A program made the translations under genes and the position numbers. The notes beneath the pieces were generated by a model, which made no database searches, was not told the DNA's origin, and saw only the letters and a program-made list of their open reading frames with translations. A stretch of 43,819 nucleotides of DNA from a virus. Shown in pieces: positions 1-7,414 of the stretch. The DNA lies in IMG/VR virus record IMGVR_UViG_3300020156_000011, positions 1 to 43,819 of that record; one strand, given 5' to 3'. The stretch's first letter is position 1. Each line of letters starts with the position of its first letter.

Positions 1-127
1 CCGAGTCGCGCCGGGCGCCGATGACCCGCTGGATGCGGCTGCTGTCGATCGCCTGCGTCAGTCTGACGACATCCTGTGCGGGCTTCGGCCGGGGATCTGT
101 GCCGGAAGCGGCGACCGCGGAACCGCC
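1..127. repeat. Terminal direct repeat, left copy (circular closure)
   Basis: Bases 1-127 are identical to bases 43693-43819. An exact overlap of 127 at both ends is what a de Bruijn assembler leaves when a molecule is circular or circularly permuted. The unique circle is therefore about 43,692 bp. I infer an assembly overlap rather than a biological terminal repeat, because two overlapping spanin genes read through it without interruption. Confidence 0.93.
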
Positions 128-148
128 CAGGCTGGAGATCCCGGCTGA
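2..148 (+). CDS. Inner-membrane spanin (Rz-like), 3' end wrapping from the right end
   Basis: This is the tail of the gene that starts at 43427. After joining the circle at the 127-bp overlap, its frame continues through bases 128-148 and stops at TGA 146-148. The joined protein has 137 residues. Its C-terminal half shares DNA with the lipoprotein gene starting at 21 in another frame, the nested Rz/Rz1 arrangement. Seen directly; the spanin role is inferred from the N-terminal anchor, the nested lipoprotein and the lysis-gene context. Confidence 0.75.
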   Translation, partial: RVAPGADDPLDAAAVDRLRQSDDILCGLRPGICAGSGDRGTAQAGDPG

Positions 149-371
149 CGCGCAGAAGCCCTGCGCCCTGTACCGGCTGCCGGCGAGCCCGACGCGGGCG
201 GATCTCGAGGTCGGCTATGTCACCCGCGGCGCCCAGCTGATCGAATGCGAGGGCCGCCGCGCGGTGGCGGTGACGACGTTCGCCACCCAGGCCGCGGCCG
301 AGGCCGCCTGGATCGAGGCGCGCGAGCGCCGGCGGTCGCGCACCTGCCGCTGGTTGCGGCTGGGGTGCTGA
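21..371 (+). CDS. Outer-membrane spanin lipoprotein (Rz1-like)
   Basis: A 116-residue protein starting MTRWMRLLSIACVSLTTSC. It has a short basic and hydrophobic signal peptide with candidate lipobox cysteines at residue 12 or 19, and a soluble C-terminal part. It begins inside the Rz-like gene in a different frame and continues past its end, the arrangement known for Rz/Rz1 pairs. Together the two proteins would bridge inner and outer membrane and fuse them at the last step of lysis. It follows the endolysin and a small TM protein in the lysis cluster. Which cysteine is lipidated is not certain, and neither lipobox is ideal. Confidence 0.7.
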   Translation: MTRWMRLLSIACVSLTTSCAGFGRGSVPEAATAEPPRLEIPADAQKPCALYRLPASPTRADLEVGYVTRGAQLIECEGRRAVAVTTFATQAAAEAAWIEARERRRSRTCRWLRLGC

Positions 372-374
372 GAC

Positions 375-390
375 CCCGCCTCGAGGCGGG
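375..390. other. Perfect 16-bp palindrome after the spanin gene
   Basis: CCCGCCTCGAGGCGGG is a perfect inverted repeat right after the spanin stop, with no T-run behind it. A second, looser dyad (CGCCCC...GGGGCG) lies near 469-491. The 147 bases up to the methyltransferase hold no other feature I recognise. The palindrome may be an RNA hairpin that protects or punctuates the late mRNA. Confidence 0.4.
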
Positions 391-518
391 ACCGGCGCGT
401 TGGCGCGCGCCGATCTGCGAGGACTGACCTCGCACGACTGACCGATCGGCCGTCCGGCTGATCGTCCGCCCCACTCCCGAGAGCGGGGCGATTCAATCGT
501 GCGAAAGGTTGAGACTCC

Positions 519-1382
519 ATGACCACCCCCCGCGACCTGCTGTACGTCGATCACCGTCCGGTGACGCCGTGCGATCCGCCCGCCGCCTGGATCGGCGGGA
601 AGCGACGACTGGCCCGCCGCATCTGCGCCAGCCTCGCCGCCACGCCCCACGAGGCCTATTGCGAGCCCTTCATCGGAATGGGCGGCGTCTTTCTACGCCG
701 GCGGGTGCGGCCGCCGGTAGAGGTGATCAACGATCTGTCCGGCGACGTCGTGACCCTGTTCCGGGTCCTGCAGCGGTTTCCCGACGTTTTGACGAGGGAA
801 TTGCGGTGGCGCCCCGCCATGCGGTCCGAGTTCGATCGGCTGAAGGAAAGCCGCGACGTCGACCTGTTGGACATCGAGCGGGCGGCCCGGTTCCTGTATC
901 TGCAGGCTCTGGCGTTCGGGGGAAAGGTGACCGGGCGGAACTTCGGCACGGACCCGCGACAGGCGCACAATTTCGACCTGACCCGCATCGCCTCCAGGAT
1001 CGAGCGCTTGCACGCGCGGCTGCAGGGGGTGGTGATCGAGAACCTGGACTGGCTGGCGTTCATCAGCTGCTATGACCGTCCGGGCACGCTGTTCTATCTG
1101 GACCCGCCGTATTGGGCGTCCGAGGACGACTATGGGGCCGGCATGTTCATCCGCGGCGACTTCCAACGGATGGCCGACAAGCTGCGCTCGATCGACGGTC
1201 GGTTCCTGCTGTCGATCAACGACCGTCCGGAGATCCGCGAGATGTTCGCCTGGGCCGATATGGAGGCGGTGGCCACGACCTACACGATCGCGGGTGGGGA
1301 ACATGCCGCCCCCGCCGGTGAGCTGCTGATCGCCAGAGGGGTGAATCTCGCGCCGGCCGCCGCGCAGCCGACCCTGCTCTGA
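519..1382 (+). CDS. D12-class N6-adenine DNA methyltransferase (Dam-like)
   Basis: 287 residues, normal for the D12/Dam family. Motifs in order: WIGGKRR near residues 24-30 (N-terminal SAM-site motif), EPFIGMGG at 49-56 (SAM-binding motif I), and DPPY at 195-198 (catalytic motif IV). It should transfer a methyl group from SAM to N6 of adenine in a specific DNA site. It is the last gene of the late operon, with a strong terminator 23 bases on. Methylating phage DNA late in infection would protect it from host restriction or mark it for regulation. The target site cannot be read from sequence; GANTC and GATC are both plausible in such hosts. The start at 519 has a modest upstream AAAGG. Confidence 0.92.
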   Translation: MTTPRDLLYVDHRPVTPCDPPAAWIGGKRRLARRICASLAATPHEAYCEPFIGMGGVFLRRRVRPPVEVINDLSGDVVTLFRVLQRFPDVLTRELRWRPAMRSEFDRLKESRDVDLLDIERAARFLYLQALAFGGKVTGRNFGTDPRQAHNFDLTRIASRIERLHARLQGVVIENLDWLAFISCYDRPGTLFYLDPPYWASEDDYGAGMFIRGDFQRMADKLRSIDGRFLLSINDRPEIREMFAWADMEAVATTYTIAGGEHAAPAGELLIARGVNLAPAAAQPTLL

Positions 1383-1404
1383 CAATCGCTGCCTGTCTGT
1401 CAAC

Positions 1405-1435
1405 GCCCCCGCCGGTTCGCCGGCGGGGGCTTTTT
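1405..1435 (+). terminator. Strong rho-independent terminator at end of late operon
   Basis: An 11-bp perfect GC stem (GCCCCCGCCGG pairing with CCGGCGGGGGC) with a TTCG tetraloop, followed by TTTTT at 1431-1435. It ends rightward transcription after the methyltransferase. The minus strand has no T-run, so it works for the plus strand only. Confidence 0.93.
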
Positions 1436-1440
1436 GCGTT

Positions 1441-1683
1441 TCACAGCCCGGCGGCGAGGATCCGAGCCACCATCGGGTCCTGCCGCGAGGCCTCGACCTC
1501 GGCCGCCCAGACGCGCTCGGCGTCGTCGCGATCCGCGCGGACCCTGGCCGCCTGTCGCCGGCGCGTGGTGATGCGGAAGTGAGGGCCGCCGGTCCCGCTG
1601 GCCGGCTCGGGCGGGACGTCGCAGAACTCCAGCCGCACGCCGTGCTCTTCCTTGATCAGCCGGGTCGTGGATCTGGTCGTCAT
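1441..1683 (-). CDS. Small hypothetical protein, 80 aa
   Basis: Family not recognised. The protein starts MTTRSTTRLIKEEHG and is charged and soluble, with no membrane segment. A basic stretch (RITTRRRQ) sits near the middle, and an acidic helix-like segment with DDAERVWAAEVE follows. It starts at ATG 1683 and ends just beyond the late-operon terminator, so it is the last leftward gene. Confidence 0.6.
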   Translation of the reverse strand: MTTRSTTRLIKEEHGVRLEFCDVPPEPASGTGGPHFRITTRRRQAARVRADRDDAERVWAAEVEASRQDPMVARILAAGL

Positions 1684-1719
1684 CGGAACGAGTCAGCGCC
1701 GGCGGCGGTTGGCGGTTCC

Positions 1720-1893
1720 ATGGAAGAGGACAGGCCCATCCTCGGCCGGCGGATCGTCGGGCCGGTGCGCGAGGGCGGCGAGGCGGATCGCTTCGTCGAC
1801 TGCGGCTGTGGCGCGCGGCTGGACATGCGCCGGCTGGATCTGCTGATCGCGCATGGACGGGTTTGCCCGCTGGGCGCCGATCACCGCGCCTGA
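1720..1893 (+). CDS. Small Cys-containing hypothetical protein, 57 aa
   Basis: Starts at ATG 1720 (MEEDRPILGRR...). It contains DCGCGARLDMRRLDLLIAHG followed by a further Cys, compatible with a small metal-binding fold, but only three cysteines are present. It sits alone on the plus strand between two leftward genes and overlaps the 3' end of the next one by 13 bases. The orientation is odd and no promoter is clear, so the call rests on composition and sensible amino-acid content. Confidence 0.45.
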   Translation: MEEDRPILGRRIVGPVREGGEADRFVDCGCGARLDMRRLDLLIAHGRVCPLGADHRA

Positions 1894-2237
1894 CTGGCGG
1901 CCTGGCTGCGCAGTTCGATGGCGTTGCGGACCTCGCCCGTCATGCGCAGGGGGACGGCCGAGCCGGTCAGGCTGGACTGGGCGAGGAAGACGACCTGGCC
2001 CTCGCATCGCCGGTCGGTCGACCATCGGACCCACGCCTTGCACCGTGTCGAGCGGCCCCACAGGACATAGCCGTCGCCCAGCAGGCGCCGCAGGGCCGAC
2101 AGGTCGACGTGGGTCCGGGCGTGACACGCCGGGCAGTCCGCCAGCACGATCCAGCGGCGGGCGTGCATCTCGGACAGGGTCAGGGCCGTCAGCGGGTGCG
2201 GCGGGGATGCGAGCCGATCGGGATTGGTGGCGCCCAT
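1881..2237 (-). CDS. Hypothetical protein with zinc-ribbon-like cysteines, 118 aa
   Basis: Contains CPAC near residues 35-38, then C67 (STRCKAW) and C78 (DRRCEGQ), a spacing that could bind one zinc ion. It also contains HARRWIVLAD at the start and a basic C-terminal helix. Family not recognised. It lies just downstream of the integrase in the same direction. It could be a small DNA- or RNA-binding protein or an excision partner; neither is shown by sequence. Confidence 0.6.
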   Translation of the reverse strand: MGATNPDRLASPPHPLTALTLSEMHARRWIVLADCPACHARTHVDLSALRRLLGDGYVLWGRSTRCKAWVRWSTDRRCEGQVVFLAQSSLTGSAVPLRMTGEVRNAIELRSQAASQAR

Positions 2238-2279
2238 GCCGCCCGGGATAGCGCCGGCGAGGCGCGCGCGGCAAGGGCG

Positions 2280-2405
2280 ATGTTCTGCGAATGTTCCGGG
2301 CGGCGGCCGACCCTACGCGGCGAAGCTGACAGTCTGGGGTATGTTCCGGATCGGGCTCCCGCACCCATCGATACCCCAGAGTCCGGAAACGGCTCTGGGG
2401 TTTTT
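2280..2405. other. Candidate attP region beside the integrase
   Basis: The short gap after the integrase and its last codons hold three ATGTTC boxes (2280, 2291, 2341; two read ATGTTCCGG), two TCCGGA palindromes (2345, 2382) and a strong hairpin. Large serine integrases commonly have attP next to their own gene, and there is no room on the other side (5 bases to the next gene). The last 20 or so integrase codons look non-conserved in style. This placement is inference. Confidence 0.3.
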
Positions 2406-3947
2406 CGCGTTTTGGGCCCCGGTCTGCTGGCCGCCGCCGGCGCTGATGCGCAGCAGGTCGTCGAGGCGACCGTGCACCTGCAGCTCGAACCGCCCCAGGC
2501 CCTTTAGCGGGATGAAGTCGACATGGTCGATCAGGGCCCGGAAGGCGTCGCGGACCTCGGCGCCGTCATCGGCCGCGAGCGCGTCGTCGATCGTCTCGGC
2601 CAAGGCCTGATAGGCGGCGGCCGCGCCGGGGTGAAGGGTGATGACCGGCGGGGCGTCGGCCGTGGCCAGCCGGGCCTCGATCTCTGCCCGGCGGGCCTTC
2701 AGCGGGTCGGCCGCCCGGGCCATGTCGGCCAGATCCATGGCTCCCGCCAGATAGGCGTCCTGGGCCCGGCCGAGGCGCCGGCCGATCTCGGCCAGTTCCA
2801 GCTCGAGCGGCGCGCGGTCGGCCAAGGCGGCCTTGCGGTCGGCCTGCTGGTCGGCGTGGATCGTCCGGACCGCCTCGGCGATCGCGGCGGGTGACAGCAG
2901 GTGGCGTTTCGCGCCCTCGACAACGCGGGTCTCGACCGTCGCGGCCTTGATGGCCTTTGAGTTGATGCAGACGCCGCGGTCCTTGTTGTTGGCGCAGCGA
3001 TAGACCCCGCCCTGCAGCACCATCGACCCGGCGCACAGGCGGCATTTCAGCAGGCCGGACAGCAGCCGCTTCGGTGCGCGGGCCATGGCCCGGGGCTGGG
3101 CGTCCAGGGTGCGCTGACGGGCCCGGACGGCGTTCCACGCCTCGTCCGACAGGATGCGCAGATGCGGGACGGGCTCGCGGATCCACTGGTCCGGCGGATT
3201 CAGCACGCTGGAGCGCTTGCCGGTCTCGGGGTGTTTGCGGAAGCGCCGGCGGTTGAAGACCCGCACACCGATGTAGAGTTCCTGACACAGGATGCCGTCG
3301 CCGGCGCGGCGGTCGCCCGCGATGGCCGTCGGGGCCCAGGTCCCTCCGCGGGGGCCGGGCAGGCCCTCGGCGTTCAGGGCCTTGGCGATGCGGACCGGAG
3401 ACAGGCCGGCGGCGTAGTCGGCATAGATGCGGCGCACGACGGCCGCCTCGGCGGGGTTGATGGCCAGCACGCCCTTGCCGGCCACGTCGTAGCCGTAGCA
3501 GCGGCCGCCGGCCGAGAAGCCGGCGCTGACCCGGCCGACCAAGCCGCGCCGGGTCTTCTTGCCCAGTTCGACCAGGAACAGACGGTTCATCGTGCCCTCA
3601 AGGCCGACGTGCAGTTCGGTGACGGCGCCGCCGGACAGGGTCTCGAGGCGGACGCCGGCGAAGGACAGCAGTTCGAACAGTCGGGCGGTGTCGGACTGGC
3701 TGCGGCTGAGCCGGTCCAGCGCCTCGGTCAGGACGACGTCGACGTCGCCGGCGGCGGCGGCGCGCATCAGGGCTTGGACGCCCGGCCGGGTGGTGACGGC
3801 CGCGCCCGAGACGCCCCGATCGGCGAACTCGGCCGCGACGGTCCAGCCGCGCGAGGCGCACGCGGCCCGCAGGGCGGCCAGCTGGTCGTCGGCGGAGCGC
3901 TCGGACTGCAGGTCGGACGAATAGCGGGCGTAGAGGGCGGCGCGCAT
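2313..3947 (-). CDS. Large serine recombinase (phage integrase)
   Basis: 544 residues. The N-terminal resolvase domain opens with YARYSSDLQ, placing the catalytic serine at residue 10, and includes DRGVSG and LDRLSRS. It is followed by the recombinase domain (about 165-290, with GPRGGTWAPTAI) and a zinc-ribbon domain with CRLC and later C residues (about 300-330), then a coiled-coil-rich C-terminus. It makes a double-strand exchange between attP and attB through a phosphoserine link, inserting the phage into the host chromosome; excision needs a directionality factor not identified here. The C-terminal tail runs through a plus-strand terminator hairpin, so the true functional end may be shorter. 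It starts 5 bases after the stop of the upstream gene in the leftward operon. Confidence 0.95.
   Translation of the reverse strand: MRAALYARYSSDLQSERSADDQLAALRAACASRGWTVAAEFADRGVSGAAVTTRPGVQALMRAAAAGDVDVVLTEALDRLSRSQSDTARLFELLSFAGVRLETLSGGAVTELHVGLEGTMNRLFLVELGKKTRRGLVGRVSAGFSAGGRCYGYDVAGKGVLAINPAEAAVVRRIYADYAAGLSPVRIAKALNAEGLPGPRGGTWAPTAIAGDRRAGDGILCQELYIGVRVFNRRRFRKHPETGKRSSVLNPPDQWIREPVPHLRILSDEAWNAVRARQRTLDAQPRAMARAPKRLLSGLLKCRLCAGSMVLQGGVYRCANNKDRGVCINSKAIKAATVETRVVEGAKRHLLSPAAIAEAVRTIHADQQADRKAALADRAPLELELAEIGRRLGRAQDAYLAGAMDLADMARAADPLKARRAEIEARLATADAPPVITLHPGAAAAYQALAETIDDALAADDGAEVRDAFRALIDHVDFIPLKGLGRFELQVHGRLDDLLRISAGGGQQTGAQNAKNPRAVSGLWGIDGCGSPIRNIPQTVSFAA
2374..2405 (+). terminator. 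Rho-independent terminator on plus strand, inside integrase 3' end
   Basis: CCCCAGAG (2374-2381) pairs with CTCTGGGG (2393-2400), with an inner CCG/CGG pair and a GAAA loop, followed by TTTTT at 2401-2405. It would stop rightward read-through into the integrase region. On the minus strand the hairpin lies within the integrase reading frame and has no T-run. Confidence 0.75.
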
Positions 3948-3952
3948 CGGGG

Positions 3953-4159
3953 CTAGTCGATGTCGATGACGGACAGATCCAGCTGCAGCTCTACGTCGAT
4001 GGTCTGGTAGGTCGGCCCATCATGGCTGAAGATCGGACTGGTCTGGAATTCGACCCGGAATCCGTCGCGGTTCGCCTGAGCGACCTTGGCGTTCAGATCC
4101 GCGACGATGTCTCGGATCGCCTGTTCTTGTTTCTGGTAATCGGAGAGGGTCTTCGTCAT
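3953..4159 (-). CDS. Small hypothetical protein, 68 aa
   Basis: Family not recognised. It starts MTKTLSDYQKQEQAIRDIVA, likely one N-terminal helix, followed by beta-rich segments ending in ELQLDLSVIDID. ATG 4159 overlaps the previous stop (ATGA), and the integrase starts 5 bases after its own stop, so it is co-translated with both. An excision factor is possible from position alone. Confidence 0.7.
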   Translation of the reverse strand: MTKTLSDYQKQEQAIRDIVADLNAKVAQANRDGFRVEFQTSPIFSHDGPTYQTIDVELQLDLSVIDID

Positions 4160-4308
4160 GGGGCTCGGCTCTTCATGTCCGGGGGCGAACCGGCGGCACG
4201 CTGGCGCCGGGCGGCCATCCGCGCAAGGGCCCGTACCAGCGGCAGCAGTTCCGTCGGCAGGTCGCCGGGGATGTCGTTGGCCGGAATGGGGTGCGCGGCG
4301 GGGGGCAT
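4156..4308 (-). CDS. Very small hypothetical protein, 50 aa
   Basis: Starts MPPAAHPIPANDIPGDLP; a proline-rich head leads into one amphipathic basic helix (ELLPLVRALARMAARRQRA). It starts 2 bases after the previous stop and overlaps the next start by 4 bases. Family not recognised; support comes from tight packing in the operon. Confidence 0.5.
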   Translation of the reverse strand: MPPAAHPIPANDIPGDLPTELLPLVRALARMAARRQRAAGSPPDMKSRAP

Positions 4309-4310
4309 GG

Positions 4311-4610
4311 TCAGTGCGTGACCGGTTCGTCGGCCGTGACCGCCGAGCGGAAACCGCGGGCGAACGCTTCCTGCGCGCCGGGCGTCACGCCGTCCCGGAC
4401 GATGCAGCCGAACACCGCCCCGAGCGCCGAGACCGCCTTCAGCTCGTCCGCCGATCCGGCCAGCACCAGCTGCAGGGCGTTGAAGGTCGCCTGAAAGGAG
4501 GTCGACTCGGAGAAGGGCGTGCCGGTCCATTCGGTCCAGCCTTCGGTGATCAGGCGGCGGCCCAGGGCCTCGCCGTCGGCCTGGCGGGGGTTCGGGGCGG
4601 CGGGCTTCAC
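4311..4610 (-). CDS. Hypothetical protein, 99 aa
   Basis: GTG at 4610 overlaps the previous stop (GTGA), which fixes the start. The protein contains an alpha-helical segment FQATFNALQLVLAGSADE and ends in EPVTH. It is soluble and has no motif I can name. The neighbours are an ASCH-like protein upstream and a 50-aa protein downstream. Confidence 0.65.
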   Translation of the reverse strand: MKPAAPNPRQADGEALGRRLITEGWTEWTGTPFSESTSFQATFNALQLVLAGSADELKAVSALGAVFGCIVRDGVTPGAQEAFARGFRSAVTADEPVTH

Positions 4611-5356
4611 GCTTCCGGCTCCTGCACGCGGAAGCTGACGGCCCAGACCCACGAGTTTGCGTTCCAGCTGTCCCAGCCGTTGATGTGCTCCCATAGGGCC
4701 TTGTAGGCCTCGACGGGCGTCGTCCGTTTGAGTGGGAAGCGCTCGCCGTCGGTCGGCTCGCCGGCGGTCCAGTAAGTAGCGTCCGGCCCCCGGTGCGGAC
4801 CCTCGCAAGGGAACTCGCGCAGGCCTTCGGCGACGGCGTCGACCGGACTGATGTCCTGCAGCCGCTCGACCCGGACGTCGGTGATCTCCAGCGTCAGGCG
4901 CGAGGCCCAGCGGGGCATGTGGATCGAGGGGCGAACCTTCCAGCCCGCCCCGATCATGCTGTCACGCGTGATCGCGGGTCCGTAGGGCGCGCCGTAGCGG
5001 CCGCCGTCGGTATCGGCCCAATACCGCCCCGGCGTCGCATCATGGGTGAACAGCTTGAATAGCGGCCCGTCTTTCTGGAGCCCGCTCTCCCGCACCCACA
5101 GCCGGTCGCCGGGGACGCCATAGGGGCAGCGGCCGATGAACTTGATGTAGCCGTCGCGGCCATTCTTCCGGGCCCAGAGGCCGGGCTCGGAAACGTTGCG
5201 CCAGCCCTTGCGGCGCAGCTCCTCGCCAGACCAGAAGAAGACGTCGTCCGCGTCGATCGGCACATCCAGTTTCACCACGCGTCGGGTCTGGGTCTTCCGG
5301 CCGTCCAGCAGGGCGCGGACCATGGGCCCGCTGAAGAGGATGGGGCGCTCGGTCAT
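4607..5356 (-). CDS. ASCH/PUA-like phage protein
   Basis: 249 residues. The N-terminal PILFSGPMVRALLDGRKTQT and following TRRVVK is the typical opening of a phage family related to ASCH domains. PYGVPGDRLWVRE near the middle and LEITDVRVERLQDIS with DAVAEG later complete the pattern. ASCH folds resemble PUA RNA-binding domains, and some cleave or bind modified nucleosides; the exact role here is unknown. It overlaps the acetyltransferase gene by 4 bases (ATGA). Family membership is judged from motifs; function is inference. Confidence 0.75.
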   Translation of the reverse strand: MTERPILFSGPMVRALLDGRKTQTRRVVKLDVPIDADDVFFWSGEELRRKGWRNVSEPGLWARKNGRDGYIKFIGRCPYGVPGDRLWVRESGLQKDGPLFKLFTHDATPGRYWADTDGGRYGAPYGPAITRDSMIGAGWKVRPSIHMPRWASRLTLEITDVRVERLQDISPVDAVAEGLREFPCEGPHRGPDATYWTAGEPTDGERFPLKRTTPVEAYKALWEHINGWDSWNANSWVWAVSFRVQEPEA

Positions 5357-5784
5357 GGACGGACCACGGGGAAGGTGTAGGACAGCCCCTCAAGCGTGCG
5401 GCCCAGCGCGCGGTGCATGGCCTCCGAGGCGGCGTTGTCGATGTGATGGCCCGAGGTGATGCGGTCGACCTTGGGGTGGTTCAGGGCGATGTCGGCGCAT
5501 AGATCCTGGAACAGGCGACGATACAGGCCCCGGCGGCGATATGGCGCCTTGACCCCGCCGATGCAGACGAAGGCGTCGCGGGTCCAGTCCATGGTGCGCC
5601 AGGCGATGACGCCGACGACCTCGCTTTCCGGCGTGACCGCATAGGTGGCGCGATCATTCCAGGCGTGGATCTGGGTGCGGATCATGCCCCGTTCCATCAG
5701 GTCCAGCACAAGCGCCATGGCGAGCGGTTCGGCCGGGCTGGCGCCCAGCTGGTCCATGCGGCGGATCTGGATGGCGTCGGTCAT
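5353..5784 (-). CDS. GNAT-family N-acetyltransferase
   Basis: 143 residues, the usual size of a single GNAT domain. The motif GGVKAPYRRRGLYRRLFQDL (about 76-95) matches the acetyl-CoA binding motif A (V-x-P-x-x-R-x-x-G). A beta strand EVVGVIAWR precedes it, and DNAASEAMHRALG matches the C-terminal motif B. It would acetylate a protein amine or small molecule; the substrate is unknown. It overlaps both neighbours by 4 bases. A role against host defence or in host takeover is possible but not shown. Confidence 0.82.
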   Translation of the reverse strand: MTDAIQIRRMDQLGASPAEPLAMALVLDLMERGMIRTQIHAWNDRATYAVTPESEVVGVIAWRTMDWTRDAFVCIGGVKAPYRRRGLYRRLFQDLCADIALNHPKVDRITSGHHIDNAASEAMHRALGRTLEGLSYTFPVVRP

Positions 5785-6017
5785 CGCTGGGCCTCCGGCC
5801 GCGGCTTCCAGCCGCAGCCGTAGAAGGCCTCGCGCTTGGCTTCATCCATGGTCTGGACAGCGTCCGGCGCCCAGCCGTCGTACAGGTGCCCGCCGTCAGG
5901 CGCCGTGACGGTGATGTAGAAGGCCTTTGCGTGGTGGTCGCGATCGCGCTCGATCTCGATCGAGCAGCCCTTGTGCGTGGCCCGTAGATAGCCGCGCCGA
6001 TGTTCGAGGATCCTCAT
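5781..6017 (-). CDS. Hypothetical protein, 78 aa
   Basis: Starts MRILEHRRGYLRATHKGC. Alternating strands (CSIEIERD, AFYITVTAPDGGHLYDGW) and a final helix DEAKREAFYGCGW suggest a small alpha/beta domain. ATGA overlaps at both ends tie it to the DUF5131 and GNAT genes. Family not recognised. Confidence 0.65.
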   Translation of the reverse strand: MRILEHRRGYLRATHKGCSIEIERDRDHHAKAFYITVTAPDGGHLYDGWAPDAVQTMDEAKREAFYGCGWKPRPEAQR

Positions 6018-7141
6018 GACCGCGCCTCCGGAAAGCCGTCGTGCAGGACACCGTCGAGCCGGCGGCCGGCGGCCTTCTTGCCGGCGCGGTACAGAGTCGG
6101 TTCGTCGTCGATATGCTGGTCAGCGCAGCTGGCGGCGGACAGGCGCTGGAAGTCCCAGCGACCGTCGAACCAGTCGGCGGTGTCGACGGCGCGCCCGATC
6201 GTGTTCTGGGCGTTCTCGCCCGGGGCCCACTCTCCCCACTGTTTGAACAGGAAGGAGACGCCGGCGGCGGCGAACTGGTCTCGGCCCTCACGGACCCAGT
6301 CCGGGTGCATCGGCCGGGCGCTGGGGCCGCTCTCGCCGCCGAACACTCCCCAGTCAATGCGGGCGGTGCGGCTGTGGCAGGTTCCGCAGGTCCGTCCTTC
6401 GAAGTGCTGACCGCCGAGAAGCGGCCGGCGGCAGCAGGGGCACCAGCTGCCGAGCCATTCGGCCAGATCGATCGGCCCCAGCAGCGGCTCGGCGGAGATC
6501 CAGCGGACGGCCGCCGGCGTGTCCAACAGGACCGGGACACGTTCGTCGGCGCGGGCCTGATCCTCGACCGAGACGCCCAGCCAGATGTTCGGGAGGGGCC
6601 AAGGGTTTTCGTTTCGCGGGGCGCACCCCTGAGCCTCAAGGGTCCTAGTGAAGGTGGCCAGCGATCGGCCAGCGGCCTTGTTGACTGCGAATGCCTGCTG
6701 CCAAACCAGATGGGGCCGCACATTGCGGCCGAGGCCGGGACTGAACTCGCCGGTCAGATACGCCCGCATCCGCTCGGGCCGCTTCGTCAGGATCTGGAAG
6801 ACGTGCTGGGGGCACAGCGCCATGACGGCGAAGATCTGGTCCAGCTGGTCGTCGGTGACGCCTTCGTGGAACAGGTCGCCGTGGGCGGCGACGAAGATCC
6901 GGCGCGGGCGGGCCCAGCGCAGGGGCTGGGTCAGCCATTGGGCGTTGAACCGCACCTGGCCGTTCCAGACCGGCCCGGCCTTGCTGTCGACCGTCAGGCC
7001 CGCCCGGCTGGGGTGGTTGCGGAGGCGCGTGCCGGCCAGCTTCATGGCGTAGCAGTTGGTGCATCCGGGCGAGACGACGCTGCAGCCGGTGACGATCTGC
7101 CAGGTGGCGTCGGTCCATTCGATCAGGGAGCGGTCAGCCAT
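6014..7141 (-). CDS. DUF5131 / phage Gp37-Gp68 family protein
   Basis: 375 residues. It opens with SLIEWTDATWQIVTGCSVVS and a cysteine cluster C20, C27, C30 (PGCTNCYAMK), the family's radical-SAM-like iron-sulfur motif with spacing unlike the canonical CxxxCxxC. Later blocks ILTKRPERM, PNIWLGVSVEDQARAD, RWISAEPLLGP and FGGESGPSARPM are typical of Gp37/Gp68. A zinc-ribbon-like insert, CPCC at 234-237 and CGTC at 252-255, sits between conserved blocks. The family is widespread in phages and its reaction is unknown to me. It overlaps the upstream winged-helix gene by 8 bases and the next gene by 4. Confidence 0.88.
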   Translation of the reverse strand: MADRSLIEWTDATWQIVTGCSVVSPGCTNCYAMKLAGTRLRNHPSRAGLTVDSKAGPVWNGQVRFNAQWLTQPLRWARPRRIFVAAHGDLFHEGVTDDQLDQIFAVMALCPQHVFQILTKRPERMRAYLTGEFSPGLGRNVRPHLVWQQAFAVNKAAGRSLATFTRTLEAQGCAPRNENPWPLPNIWLGVSVEDQARADERVPVLLDTPAAVRWISAEPLLGPIDLAEWLGSWCPCCRRPLLGGQHFEGRTCGTCHSRTARIDWGVFGGESGPSARPMHPDWVREGRDQFAAAGVSFLFKQWGEWAPGENAQNTIGRAVDTADWFDGRWDFQRLSAASCADQHIDDEPTLYRAGKKAAGRRLDGVLHDGFPEARS

Positions 7142-7412
7142 GGGAGGGCGCTCCGCGCTTATAGCCCCGCACCATCCACGGCCGCCCCGTGTCGAGACTG
7201 CGCAGCCATTGGATCCCGCTGCTGGTGATCCGCCACATGCGGCCGCCTTGGCGCTCTCGTTTCATGTAGCCGCGCCGGTCCAGCTGCCGGCAGACCTCGC
7301 CGGTCTGGCGCACGGTCATGCCGGCGGGTGTGAGATAGGTCGTGCAGGCCCCGCTGGCGGCCAAGCGGGCCCGGCGGAGAACGGCGACCTGCCGCTGAGT
7401 GAGTTCCCCCAT
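7134..7412 (-). CDS. Small winged-helix protein, 92 aa
   Basis: The sequence ELTQRQVAVLRRARL, then TVRQTGEVCRQLDRRGYM followed by KRERQGGRMWRITSSGIQWL, reads as a MarR-like winged helix: recognition helix, wing, and a final strand ending in a TxxG turn. The start ATG 7412 is 2 bases past the previous stop. A regulator or DNA-binding partner within the leftward operon is likely. Its target is unknown. Confidence 0.65.
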   Translation of the reverse strand: MGELTQRQVAVLRRARLAASGACTTYLTPAGMTVRQTGEVCRQLDRRGYMKRERQGGRMWRITSSGIQWLRSLDTGRPWMVRGYKRGAPSHG

Positions 7413-7414
7413 GG

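Noticed and set aside
1-127. Biological terminal repeat or cos ends
   Set aside because: An exact 127-base overlap is a common assembly k-mer length and falls in the middle of overlapping genes, not near the terminase.
1635-1645. Eleventh conserved copy of the dispersed palindrome
   Set aside because: Only the inner 11 bp (GCACGCCGTGC) match; the flanking pairs that mark all other copies are missing, so it may be chance.
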